Positions 13,701-26,266 of a DNA stretch of 64,000 nt are shown one piece after another. The stretch lies in contig JAETXT010000004.1 of assembly GCA_019188255.1 (NCBI GenBank), positions 3,844,001 to 3,908,000 on the forward strand, given 5' to 3'. Source of the stretch: Verticillium longisporum (taxonomy: Eukaryota > Ascomycota > Sordariomycetes > Glomerellales > Plectosphaerellaceae). The notes beneath the pieces are model-generated. The model searched no databases, was not told the origin of the DNA, and was given only the letters and a program-made list of their open reading frames with translations. Position 1 is the first letter of the stretch. Each line of letters opens with the position of its first letter. Both the position numbers and the translations under genes were made by a program.

Positions 13701-16700
13701 CCGAATGGTAACCAAACTGGGTGCGATCAGATATCCGCTGGTTCTAGGGAGCCTGCAAGCTAGAGAGGCGACAGGCTCATGGAGATACGGCAGGTACATA
13801 CAACAGAAGCCAGTGACCTGACGTTGCTGGATTCCGCCGTGGCTGCACCGTGGCTTGAATTGGTGTCTCCCAAACTGGAGACCGCGTTTGATTGAAGGAT
13901 TGAACGATGGGCGGCTCACCATGTTGCCCCCGCTTTTGATTCCTTGTCCTTGTCCTGTTCCTGGCATCCAGGTACAGCACCAGGCTGGCAAAACTACTGT
14001 TGGTCCGCCGAAATGTGTCGGCATGTGTGCTCGTTCGGACAGGCTATGTCTTCCCCACGCCGAAGAGGAGGGGTTGCAGGCGTCGTGTACCTAGATGACG
14101 GTAGCTTTCGCGTTTTATGCCTTCTTGGGATGGGATGGGTGTCCGACGGAATGCATTGATAATTCAGTGTTTAGCACTAGACTCATGACTGGGCCGCTGG
14201 CGGTGGTGATGTTGTCCCGTTCGATTACAAGCCCACGTAGCGCGGCGTCGGCGGTCTGGGTGAAGCTGATCTTTGTACATTTCGACTGTCTTTGGTCGGC
14301 CAAGAGCGACAGCATGAACGACTTGATCGACTAGGCTTGAGGCGAGAAAAGCAAGATCGCTGTGGTCAATTGCTTGTTTAGATCTTCAAGTAGAGGCTAC
14401 CTCTGTCCCAGAAGCACAAGCTCTAGACGCACCAGCCCGCGGCCGTTCGTTGCTGGCCGCTGATGCTTCCCGCATTGGGTGGCTCGTCGAATCCCGCCTG
14501 TGGGTAAGCTAAGCCCTGGGGTGTGGGAGATCGCGTGCGCGCTGTGATGACACCAGCGCTAACAGAGCGTTGACATGCCATGCCTTTCCTTGATTGCTTG
14601 CCAGCTGGTTTAATTCTCGGTCTTGAAGCCATCAGCGGACACGCTCGAATGAGGGAGGGTTGTCGATCTTGTAAGCCGGCGCGACGACAAATGCGCCTCA
14701 GGGAGGGGGGTCCGCAAATGGGATTGGCCTGGCCTGGCCTGTTTGTCTTTGGTACTTCCTGCCCCTCTGAACTTACGGATAGACGCAGGGCGGCGTTGCG
14801 GCTGGGACGAGGGAACGGGTCAGCAGCACGTCAGACCCAGGTTATCATGGACACGGAGGTCCGCGCTTGGTCCAGATGCAGAAGCTGAAGCTGGCGGAGC
14901 TGACATTCGAGCCGTCTGGGTTCAGGACGCACGGCGCGTGGCGGCAGAGCCGGACTAGCTGTACATGGTGTCGGTGTCAAGAATTGGACCGATTGAGGGG
15001 CCAGTCTGCCTGGAGCTCTAGCTGGTCAAGCCACGAGCTCTTCTCTCCTGTGTACATCTCTATGCCATCGCGTTCGTCCGATATGGCATAAGTCGTGTGG
15101 CCGTACCGTGGAGTATGGATGAACGACGTTGGGTCTGGACATGGTCCATAAGTTGCATTGCCCGTATCATGACGGTAGCACTGGCAGATAGAGGGCCAAT
15201 GTCCAACAGGAGCCGTTTCAATATGAAGTCGGCCCTCGTGTTGTGCGCCGTAGACATGCTGCATGAAGGCATACATGTCTTTGGATGGATCTCGCAACCT
15301 CATCAGTCCCCCACTTCCCTCTGACAAGAAGAAGATTGGGGGGTCTCTTGCTTCCACCAGCGAGGAAAGACTTACATGCATGATCTGGGCAGGTGCCATG
15401 CAGACTACCAAGCACGAAGGGGGTCTTCTCAGCAAGCCCAGCAAGCCACGAGTTGATCGTTCTTTCCCCAAGAAGAAAGTATCCCGGAGTGTACTTCCTC
15501 TTCTGGGCTAGTGGTCTCTCGGTAGGAGAGTATTTGGTGTCGCGTCGTTTCAGATTTCCTGCACTGAGCTTGCCTTGACTGGGATACAAGGATCTGCCTG
15601 CCTGCCTGCCCGCCTGTCGTTGCCTTTTCGCCAGTCCCCGTTACTGCCAAACCCCCATCTTGAATCTCCAACTTCGAGTCATCCCAAGTTGGCCATCTTG
15701 AACATAGAATACGCTGATCGTCCTATGAGTTACCCGACAGTCCGACGCCATACTGGAATCGACACGGAATGATCGCCTAACGATGAAAAACATCCATCCC
15801 ACGCTTTCGACGGCTTCCTGTTTCGGTCAACCTTCTCAGTCGATCAATCGAACGATAGCCTCCATACATCCTTGATGAGCTGAGCGAAAACCAAATACAC
15901 ACACAATTATACCAGCTAGATCGGTCGCCTGTCCAGGTGTAAGATCATGCAACTCCGACGCCTGCCAATGCTTTCTCTGGCTCCATACAAGACCCGCGCC
16001 ACGATACATCCGACGTCTTCCCGCTTTGTGTGAAATTTCTTTTTGCCAACGTCATGGTCTTGTCTGACAAGGCTCCATTTAAAATCTTGTTGCGAACTGT
16101 CCTGTTGGTACCGGTTTCTCGTTCTGCTGGCGCAGACAATTCTTCAAGAGTGCTGGCAGAGGTTTGCCACAATGACCCAAAAGGACACAAAGTTTGTTTG
16201 AACACGGTCCTATCCGTGCCGCTTGGCTACACCCCTCGCCTGGCAGATGGAATTCTCTCGCCTGAACCAGACCAGTGCACGAAGGAGTGTGGCGTAGTTG
16301 AGTTTACAAGTGGCATATGGGGAAGAAACCCCCTCGGACACAGCGCCACAAGTGCCCTCGAACCAAAACCGATGTGCACTGTTATTGGCGTGCACCATGC
16401 GGAGGCTTTTCACTGTACTGGAGGTCTTTTCCATCAGCGAACCAGCCCACAGACCTTGGGATTCTTTCCTATCAGCCAGATCTCCCAACAGGGCCCCATT
16501 TTTGTGTACGAGCGAAACCGAGACCGAATTGCTTTCCAAAGTTTGCAGCAGGAACAATAGCTTTGATCTGGAAATCGCAATCCCCTGGAGACTCAAATGT
16601 GCGGTCCACGGCTTCTGCCTTACTCATGCACCGCCATGGATAGACAGACAAGTACGAGCCGCGCTAATACATTCCGCGTCTGGACGTACGTCAGCCTGCC

Positions 16701-17975
16701 GGTTCCAGGACGGACTAACCAGTCGGCGTCCACTGGGTATTACACTTCGGCCCCCGAAGCATGCGTCAACTGCTGCGACACCACGGCCTCGGTGACTCGA
16801 GCCACCGAATAGTGACAAGGAACAGCCATTGGCGTAACGCCCGACTGAGTGAATAGCAACGTGTGAATGAGCAGGATTTGGGAAGGTTGCTCAAGAAAGA
16901 TGTCTTCCTGCCACAAGATGGATCCAAATTTTGTTTGATCGGAGATGCGGCCGGGACTGTGTGCGTCACCATGCTGCATAAGGCCAGCCTGACCTAGCAG
17001 AGCCAAACAAATGGTCCACCGAAGACTCAAAAGTCGGAGGACGAGGGGAGCTGGCTCCAGCTCCAAACGCCTCATCGCTCGTCTCACGTTTCACTGGACC
17101 CCGTACCTTACCCATACAACTTGAGGGACGACTATCTGTCTCAATAGCACTGCGGCGCGTGCCAGCTCTGGCGCTTGGATAACTACCTTCTGACCGTCGA
17201 TGTTCCAAATTCCGACCCCTTCTCTCCTATGACGAAGTGGTGGGTGACGCTCACAGGCTTGCAGCCCAGCATATCCTGCTAGGCGCCGTTGGTGACACGC
17301 CGTCGACCAGATTCGACATCAGATCCGCGTCTTCTGCTCGCCACCCAGAAGTAGGCTGGGAGGGTGACATGGATGGTCGTTCGATACGGTTAGAGCCGTA
17401 CACGCTACTCGATTTTAGGGTTGGTATACTGTTTGGACTGGCAGTCTGAGTGACCAGCAGCGAGCGCATCGAATCATGGAGCTATTCTACCGCCACACAA
17501 CCTGCACAACTGGCCTCACAAGCTTTGCTGCGTGGCATCTTTGGTCTGTGCCTCTTGGCCATGTTATTCTGCCCACACTCGACAAAATTGGTTCTCATTC
17601 CAAGGCCACATCCGTAACAAAACCCACTGTGGCTTGTCCAACCGACTTTGTTCGTGATATGAGTGTCCACCAAAAAGGACCGGCAGGCAGGGGGGGCGCT
17701 GTGCAAGGGGGGGGGGGTTCAAGAGGAGGGGGCCGGGAGGGGTGCTCAATCTCAATGTGGGTGGATGCCAGACTGAGAAATCGACAAGCTGATCAGCCAC
17801 AGCAGCCCCAGCTTCACGCGCCGGGATGGAACTCTACTTGGGACGGAAAGAGGCACGCGCACGTCGACAGGATGGTGTTGTGTACAAGCCGGCCGTTACG
17901 CCCTCCCACCACTCGGCAATGCTCTCGTTTGGGCAAGAGGCGCATGTGTCCATGTGGGTGGTTTGTGGCAGTTGG

Positions 17976-18007
17976 ACGAACTCGTACTTCTACGAACTCG
18001 TACTTCT
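17976..18007. repeat. 16-bp perfect tandem duplication
   Basis: The 16-mer ACGAACTCGTACTTCT occurs twice back to back (17976-17991 and 17992-18007) inside the gene-poor region. It looks like a small replication-slippage duplication. Confidence 0.85.
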
Positions 18008-18669
18008 CGTCAAAAGGTTGCAGTCAACCCGATCCCTGCCAACGTGCCTCGCCAATCGGCCCTCAAGTCTCAGTCTCCACACGTCCCGCACCTAGAACAT
18101 TCCGATGTCGTCGATCTGCTGCTCCTTGGGGGCTTAATGGAGTCCTCCCTCGCTGCACGGATTGTCGTCACGAATGACAGAATCCGTAAAACTTGGTCTT
18201 CTCAACCGCTCTGACAGTCAGCGGCATGTCTGCTGTCGTGAGAATGCAGGCCATAGGCTGCTAGGAGTCGTCAAGGGACGCCGCTCAATGAGATAGGGCT
18301 GCTACGTCCCTACCTAAACCACCTGTGGCTCCTGGTCCCAGCCGCTGGCTTGAGGCCGGCTCATCCTACCTGCAAGTCGACGGGCTGACTACTGGCTAGG
18401 TGCCTTAGCCTCCACATCACATACCCGCACATCCAAGCAACACATACCCTCGAACGTGGCTGCATTGGCTGCTCCCTACGAGTAGGTTCTAGAGCCCCAG
18501 TGCCATTCTGCCACTGTCCAGGTTGACATTTCTGGGGCTGTTCAAAGAAGTAAGGGAAGGAAAGGGGGAGAAAAACAATGGCGACTCGCAAGTCCCCGTT
18601 TCGTCGAGCCATAGTGGCGAAACCCAGCGGGCAACCATTGTTCACCAGCTCTGCCGAGTCAAAAGTAGA

Positions 18670-18715
18670 GGTTTTTTTTTTCTTTCTCTTTCTCTTTCTC
18701 CCTCTCTCTCTCATG
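18670..18715. repeat. T-run followed by CT-rich tract
   Basis: A run of T followed by TTTC/CTCT repeats on the + strand. Such pyrimidine tracts are common in filamentous-fungal promoters. It lies about 1.1 kb upstream of the start codon at 19838. Confidence 0.6.
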
Positions 18716-19837
18716 TGACCGTCCCTGCCTGAAGACTAACCCCAACGTAGAGGGAGGAAAGACGCAAGATTCAAGATCCAAGTTTCAAGGTCTGCCCATC
18801 CCAGATCCTCGAATCAACCTTTCAGACCTTCGCCACACTTGGTCACACTCTGGAAAAGGCCCCGCCACGGCCACACACCACACACCCCTGGACCGCCCCC
18901 CTCTCTCCTCCGTCACCCCCCTCCGGCTTGGACACACACCCCCGTGTCCGTTCCCCTCCAAAGTCATCTCTTCTGATACGCGCTGGTTGTCAATGAAATA
19001 CACCAGGGCCGTTCGGCTTCTCCACACGGCCATCGACCTTTCCCCTTTGGTCCTTGTCTAAACTGTCAAGCAACGGCTTGGGCTGAGCGGTTCTTCTCTC
19101 TTGTGCAGAGCGGTACATGGGGTACATTGGAGGCTCGCTGCTGTGTCGTCTCCTTCCCACGCGTTGCCTGCCACTCATCTCACTGCCAGGTTTCCCTGTG
19201 GACGACACCCCCTCCTCCTCCGACAACCCCGGCCGGGCTAGAGAGGCAACGGACACCACCCTCAACGCCCCCAGAGTCTCGTCCTCGGTGCTGCTACTAC
19301 TCACTACTAATACTACTCCCACGACTGCTACCGCTTGAGCACGCTGCCCTCACTACGGCTCCATTCCCGGGTACCTCTGGTGTACGTCCCTGAACCTGGA
19401 CCTTGTCCTGGACCTAGGCCTGGAGCCCCCGACCCGTCCCTACGTCGGGTGCCCTCCCCTTACTACCTTGGCGAGCTCTCGAGGCATGCCTGTGTGTCCA
19501 TCCGGTACTCTGTACCCGTCTGTACCCATGACTAGATGAAGGGCTGGGCCTGCTCGTGGAGATAGCCCATCACCATCCGCCGCGCCCACCTGGTGATTAC
19601 AACGTACTACATCTACTTACTTGAGCCGGTCGTTCCTCTCCAGGTTTGCACTTCCAAAGGTTATTCCCACCACCCTACCCTTCACCCTTCTAAGCTGCCA
19701 TCTCTTCCTTTGTTTTTTTTTCTTCCCTCCCCCTCTGTTTCGGTCTCACTGCCCAACCCTCCTTGACAATTGCTTCTCCTCCCATGTTGCCCAACCAGAG
19801 GCTCCAGCCATAGTCGCACCACCCACCCAAAGTATAC

Positions 19838-21471
19838 ATGACCATGCTCACAGCCAAGCAGCCAGTACACTACGGCTACAAGTCCGTCCATGACCTTCCG
19901 ACTCCGCCTTCCACATCCCGCCTCTCACCTCCTCTGGCCTACCAAGAGGCTGCCCGCAAGAGGCTGCCCTCCATCCCTGGCAGCCACAGCCCTCCGGACC
20001 AGCAACTCATGTCCGCACCGCACCGCGGGCTGCCGATGCCGGCCGCAATGACACTGCCGCCTCAGCAGTCTCACGCCGGCAGCGCATCAGGCCCTCCGCC
20101 GCCTCCGTTACCGCCAGCCTCGCAACCCGGTCTGAGCTCATCCATCTCGTCGTCATCCGCCCATGCCCACCATCATCTTGGCCAGCTGCCAGGTCCACCC
20201 CCGCAGTGGCAGGGTGCCGAGGAGTCCATGAGAAGCTGGCTCACCGCCAAGGCCGAGGAGGACCGTCGGAAGCAGGAGGAGAAAGGACCAAGCAGGAGTC
20301 ATTACGCCTTGAGCAGCGAAGGATAGAGGCCGACATGCTGCGAACTTCGCTCCAAGGCGGTATCCCGCCGCCTATTGTACCTCTCGTCTTTGCCGGAATG
20401 GGGGGAGCTGTATCACCCACCGCGTTAGATATTGCGCAGCAGTACATCGCATCGCAGGGCCACGGAGCCCATCCTTACCTCATGTCCACCCAAGGCGGTC
20501 AAAGGTCACCTGAACAGAGGCGAGACTCGCAATCGCATGGGTACGGTCTCTACACGGGGGTGCCGTCGACCCCAGTATCAGCGCCTGGTCCTCACGGTTA
20601 TGCCGCCTACCCTGGGTCGCCACAGACGAGAGGCAGAGCGCAGACTCTGTCGTCAACAGGGTCAACAGGACGCGCAGTAGGCCCCAGCTCCAACCTGCCT
20701 AGTCTCAACACGGGAGCACCACCGGCAGGCCAGTCGCAGTCGTCAATGCATGGGCACGTCCACGGCGGACACGCGCCATCCCAGCAACTATCAGGCCAAC
20801 AAGAGTCGCAACAGCAGCAGCAGAGTCCTGGCATCTACTTTCACCACTGGCAACCGCCCACCGCACAAGCCGGAAGCTCGAATCAGCCGGCGACACCATC
20901 TGGTGCGTCCAACAAGAGCAAGAGAAAGCGAGATTCGCTTTAAGCTAACCCTGGCTTGTCGAGGCGAAGTAGGAGAGTCTCCCAGAAACAAGCGCAAGGC
21001 AACGGATCCGCAGCAGGCCGCCCCGATGCCGAGCCAGCAGCAGCAGCATCGATTCAGATCTCCACCCGTTCTCTTCAAGCCCGGTGCAACGCTGAGCAAC
21101 CCACCACCTAGTCGGCGGCGGGGTCAGCATTCTCGGAGGGGCAGCGACCAACCGTCGTACAGAATGGGCGGACTCCACCACGGCGGGGTTCGGGAACCCC
21201 CAGAGCCTCGTCCCCAATGGCGACCGGACCGGCTCTTCAGCATCATGTCAACCGTATCGCTGGAGGCCATTCAGTCTCGTCGCTTTTATCGGAGGAGCCA
21301 TCGTACGCGTCAACGTACCCTTCCTCTTCTTCGGCGGAGACAAGACAGGATCAGGAGCGACAGGCAGAGTACCAGCGACAACAGCAGCAGCAACAACAAC
21401 AACAATCACATCAAGAGGAAGGACATAACGTCAATAGCAGAAGAAGCCGTCCCGAGCAGCATGGGAGATGA
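19838..21471 (+). CDS. Conserved fungal Pro/Gln/Ser-rich protein, one intron, two frame breaks
   Basis: I recognise the pattern as a conserved filamentous-fungal protein but cannot name a function. The N-terminus is Pro/Ser-rich. A short charged helix follows (MRSWLTAKAEEDRRKQEE, then KQESLRLEQRRIE) and then LQGGIPPPIVPLVFAGMGG. The middle is Gln/Pro/Ser-rich and ends IYFHHWQPPT. An intron (20903-20972, GTGCGT donor, GCTAAC branch site, TAG acceptor) joins TPSG to ESPRNKRKA, a basic NLS-like patch. The C-terminus is poly-Gln. One base appears missing near 20275-20287, inside the charged helix, and another near 21155-21170. After repair the CDS is 522 codons ending at 21471. Composition suggests a nuclear, intrinsically disordered regulator (inference). 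Without the second repair the frame would end at 21487 with a non-conserved tail. Confidence 0.72.
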
Positions 21472-24400
21472 TCCGCAGGATCGGTAGCCACGCGAGACGA
21501 GGCGATCAATGAACAGCCAGGACATGGCAGATAGGCCAACCGGCGATTTTTCAGCTCCAGGGCTGAGCGCAACACACCCGTTGACAGGGGCGATTTCTTT
21601 TCGGATACGACCGTAACGACACTTTTCGATTTTACGGGTGCACATTATTCTCACCTTTCAACACTCGACAAACCCTCATGGGTCTCGACGGCCGCCTTTT
21701 CGTTTTCTTTCTTTGGCCCCCAGCGGGCTAGGGGGCGCTTCTCCGACTCTCGATTCAAGATACATCATTACAGGACAAGGGTGTTAGGTTTTCAGCTTGG
21801 GGACTTTCGATCAGCGCATCTAGGGAGCAGGCAGGCAGGCGGGCCGGCAACGGGGCATCTGAGGGGCGGAACGCTTCGGTTTTGACCAGTCTCGGGTCGC
21901 AAGCGCTCAATTTGAATTCGAACACATCATACCATAGGGTCTTTTCTCTTCTTCATTGTACCTATTAGGTCCTTCTTCTTGTCTTCTCTTCTTTGGTTCT
22001 CCCTCGTTCACCTCTTCTATCTCATGGTTCTGTAGAAGCAGTGCGAAGGAAGGGGGGGGGCGGCTTGACGACAGCATTTTGTTGCAACACTTCAGAAAAC
22101 AAAAACAAGCACGGTGTCGGCAGCCGACGCAGCGTTCCCTTGTCTCGGGCGCGAGAGGGGGTCTGGAGAGGCGTTCTTGATCACCTTTTTCGAGCCGGCG
22201 CGGTTGAAGGTTCGCACCAGGAGGGAGGGGGGAGAGGGGGGATAACAGCTTGGGCCGGGCCTGGAGGTTGTCCCCGTCTCGCCGCCTCCGGACATGTATT
22301 GCGATACCCTGCGCTGAGAGCAGGGATTTATCAACATTGAACTGATCATTCATTGCCGCCCTTGAAATGCTGCCGTGCCAAATTTGCCGAAACCGGTTTC
22401 TGCAGGAGGATGCAATTTCTGTGCCGCCCTTTGGACGTTGGATTTCTGCCTCCCTCGCCTGCCTTTACTCCTGTTCGGGTTAGGCTGCTTGGGGCATGCC
22501 AGAGGCTCTCTCTCTCGACCCGTTTGGGCTGCAGGAAGGGGGGAGGTGAGCTTCGGGACGGCATGTTTCAGACCCTGGGGTCGTATTTCGCTTGTTTGAT
22601 TGGGGAGGCTTTTTCCCCGCCTTGATTCGCATTGCGCGCATCTCGAGCCACTCGATTGGCCTTCTCTTTATGTTCTGTTGTTCTTTGGGTCCTGGCCGGT
22701 GTGAGGAGGGGGAGCCCGGAAGGAGGATGCAAGGCGATCCTGTTCGGCGCGTAGAGGGCGCGTGCCGTGATTTTCCACACCTTGCGGGCAGACAAGAGAG
22801 GGAGCGAGAGATTCCCCGACAATGGCCCGCGCGCCCTCTGTCTCCCTCTCTCTCTATCTCTTTCCTCTCCTCCCTGGTAGCCGGGTTCGTCTGTACTGGA
22901 AGGTTTGCTCTTCTTCTTGCTTGCTGCACTGCCATTGCATGCGGCTGGTGACCCGAACAATACACTCATGATTTCAGTTCGTTAGGACATGCCGGATTCG
23001 GGCACCGGTCGTGAGATGGGCCACTCAGGAGAGGAGCTGCCACTGGACTTTTTGAATATGTGTGTGGCTCGTCGTTCTATCACTTGCCGCCGGGTGTCCG
23101 CTCCTCACATCTCACGTCCGCTTTCTGCACATCTGAAGGTAACCCTAGATCTGGGAACAGCGGTTCCTGCTTGACCTTTCCGTCACCCTTTTTCTTTGTT
23201 TTCTCGGCACCGGGGGTGGGGGGTGGGTAGGGAGAGAGGGGAACAGGATGGGCGCACCTATCGGCTGTTAGGGTGCACGTAAGGTGAGACATGGGACGGC
23301 GCGCGGGACGCCCGCTGGCATGGGAACAAGTCTGGGGAGGGCAGCGGAAGGGGGTGGTGGGGGCGTGGAACAAGGAGGACGGTCTGGCCACCTACCTAAG
23401 GTAGGTACCTAGGTAGGCTTGCTAGGTAGGGACCTGGGTAGGGACCTGGGTAGGTACCTGGGTAGGTACCAGGTAGGGCTGCGTGGGATGAAGAAGGCTG
23501 GGGCGAAAATACCACTACCGCTCGACATGACGTCAGAGAAGGAAAACTTCTGTGTAAACTACCTATACAGTACGACTGCACTGCTCTTGAGATGAAGTGA
23601 TTTCTCATGGCGAAAACGGACAGCTGCGAGACCGCGGAGAGGGGGGCCTCTGCCGGCAGGGGAAAAGCCTTCGGGGGGCCTCCGAGGTCAAATTTGGCAA
23701 AAGCGGAGATGGGCCACACACATGGTGATTATGCGCAAAGTACCTACCCAGGTTGGGGGTTTGGGGGAAAACTGTCCTCACCCGTGTGCTCGAGGCGAAG
23801 GGTGGCCCCCGGGATCCGATGGAGATCGCGGACTAGACGGGTTTCGAACGGGGTTGGATTCCTGCCTGTTTGGTGGCATCATGGCCCCCCCTGAGATGCT
23901 GGATAAGGGGGGGCTGCTTTGTTTGAGGTTGTTGTCGTGCGCCCATGCGTCGTGTTGGACCGGTCAATCTCGGCCAAGTAATGCAGTGCTGGCATGCCTC
24001 TGATGCCAACAGACACGAGATGCTGGATCGAGGTGTGGCTACATGGCCGTGAGCGGGCGAACGAACGGGTTCGATCTGAGGCTTTCATCATGCAGGAGCA
24101 CCTGTCTAGGGAGGGAAGGTCGACACGAGTTCTGCACGTGTCTTCCGAGTCGAGCATGTGCCTCGACTTTTAGGTCGTTCAGAGATGGAAGTGGCGAACA
24201 AAGCATGAAGCAGATAGATGAGAAAATGATTTGGTGAAGACTCTGATGCGAGGTCTGAGTATCCAGCGAGAGGCTGCGATTACCTTGTTAAAGGGGGGTT
24301 TATTTGGTCTTGGACTCATACCCCTACTAATGCCAGCACTCGCGTCAGGTTGCGACTTACATTTGAGAGTTATGAATTGAACTGCAACAAAGGAAATAAC

Positions 24401-26266
24401 CAGACGCAAATCCAGACCTGGAGGACCTCGATGCACAGGCAAGAATGGTGCGCGAGGCGATGAGGTCTATCATGCATCGCCCTACAACCCAGTGTATTGA
24501 GACATTGGAAAAAATCCTGGTGGCCATGTAACCGAGTCGAACTTGGGACAATGTCTACAGTCCGGAGCAGCAGGTCAATCTGGCTCTCCTTGGGCATGTC
24601 CTCGCTGAAGATAATCGAGAGTGGATGGCGTTGGCGTTTGGAACGCTTGACTCTTCTGTTTCTCGGCTTCCTTCTTTCTGCGTCTTCAGTCTTCTTGCAC
24701 GGCATGGTTGGGAGGCCTTTTGGCGACCATAGCAGGGCACGAAACTGTAATCTCCTGATTCACAGTCAGATACAACAAAAGCTGTAATCTTCGAGGTATC
24801 TTCTCGAGCAGACCACATATGTACAGAAACCCAATCTCGTAAATGAGGCTCTATCCATACCCCCCCGTGCCGCGGCATTTCATAATCAGAATATGCTTCA
24901 GAAAGTCTACTGTTAGAGATAAAAGGCCCATATCTTTGGTAAAGTATTGAGCCTGGTGTCTACTTTAGAAAAAATGATGAGCAGATAGCAACGATGAACT
25001 TCTCCGAATAGCCTTAAGCTTGAGATGGTATGTGCTTGGAGGCAACCACTCAGTATGAGAGAGAGCAGCCCGAATAGACTACGCAGGGTTTTCAAGGGCC
25101 GGCGTCCAGGACGTAGTTGTCTTCTCTGTCGAACGATGCCCTGGCTAGACACTTCATGAAGAACCCTATACAGCGTGATAGACCAGTCTGTTGCTGATGA
25201 ACCCACTGGCCCCAAGGTAGTCAACATTTAAGACTAAAGAAATGATAGAATTGCGTGTTACTTCCACCTGTAGCTAAGATAGACCGGCCAGCCAGTCTTA
25301 TAGACTAGAAGCACGAAAGTTCTCTGTCTTTACTTCTCCCTCTCCCTCTATCTCTCTGCAAGGAGGAGTGCGTAGTTGTACAACCTCGAAACTTCCGTCC
25401 CAAGTCTGCAACGAACGTGATCACGCCTTGTGTCGGAGGAAACTTTCACCAGACGCCTTGACCTGACCACGATGGTGCCCAATTCAAAAACAGCAGCCAT
25501 GAATTATGATAAGCAGCCTGGAGGAACGCTTGATCCGTATGACCAGGCTACCAGCCTCAATCAGCTCCTCCGAATCGATATGCGTTCAGCATGGGAGATG
25601 CAATGAACGGAACGAACATACCCACTAGAACATGATACTAACCGCGCCGTGCCATCGCCAGTGGGGTCCATACCGTGTTTGTAAGAATAAGCGACGGTAT
25701 ACGCGAAGGCGCTCGGCGAGAGTCTTTAGATGGAGCACATGGCATACGAATAGCATCAGATCTGTAACTGACAGATGTACCACCCAGGTCAGCTACCAAG
25801 GGCGTCCGTCGGTCAGGTCACACATGTAAAGCTTAGAGTACCAGTTATGCTTGAGTTCAATAGTCAATTCAACTTAGACATTATGCATTCAACCCTCCGA
25901 CTAGCCGTCTTGTATCAACACAGCCTCAAGCCTACGTGCCGAAGCTTCAAAACAAGCGACAAAAGAAAACGTGTCCAGCCGTCTAGGCAGAGTCATGCGC
26001 ACATGGGGTATCGCGTGCCAAACGCAGAGCAAAAAACAACAAGAGACCCAGAGAAAGAACAAGAGAAGAAGGAGAAGAAAAAGGGAGAGAGGGAGATACT
26101 GTCACCGCCAACGCCTTGCACGCTTCGACATGGAAGCTCCCCAGTCCGCCCACCTTCCCCACCGAGACAACCATTGTGGTGAGCCGACATCATCGTTCGT
26201 ACACCCGCGTGCTCCCCAGTCGAGCCGACCGGAGAGCAGACGGCATTATCCACCTAGCAGAGCCTT
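21472..26266. other. Intergenic region between convergent genes (about 4.8 kb)
   Basis: It lies between the 3' ends of the Pro/Gln-rich gene (+) and the TBC gene (-). No gene could be supported. It contains G-rich runs near 22050, a GGTAGGTACCT repeat cluster at 23389-23478, and somewhat AT-richer sequence around 24200-25900 that could be an old degenerate element. I found no transposase, reverse-transcriptase motif or terminal repeat. Confidence 0.55.
23389..23478. repeat. Imperfect ~12-bp tandem repeat of GGGTAGGKACCT with embedded palindromes
   Basis: The cluster contains four near-identical 12-mers in a row (about 23425-23472), flanked by GGTAGGTACCTAGGTAGG, which is largely self-complementary. 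Related TACCTAGGTA strings recur near 42010, 50020 and 50230. Confidence 0.8.

Larger units (their letters stand above)
10153..19837. other. Gene-poor region of about 9.7 kb
   Basis: I read both strands and found no frame with a recognisable domain or a convincing spliced gene. It contains low-complexity tracts: (GA)n at about 10711-10729, CT-rich sequence around 18670-18715, a 16-bp tandem duplication at 17976-18007, and repeated CCTGC/CCTTG near 15595-15615. The last ~1 kb, pyrimidine-rich, probably includes the promoter and leader of the Pro/Gln-rich gene at 19838. Longest open frames (17476-18177, 16030-16560) look like chance. Confidence 0.55.

Noticed and set aside
16030..16560. A 176-codon frame in the gene-poor region
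   Set aside because: It begins at GTG rather than ATG and shows no recognisable family.
17476..18177. A 233-codon ATG-started frame in the gene-poor region
   Set aside because: It has irregular composition including a G-run-encoded Gly tract, no domain and no supporting splice or promoter features. It is most likely chance.
24200..25900. Possible degraded transposable element
   Set aside because: The sequence is slightly AT-richer than its surroundings, but I could find no terminal repeats, target-site duplication or transposase/RT motif.
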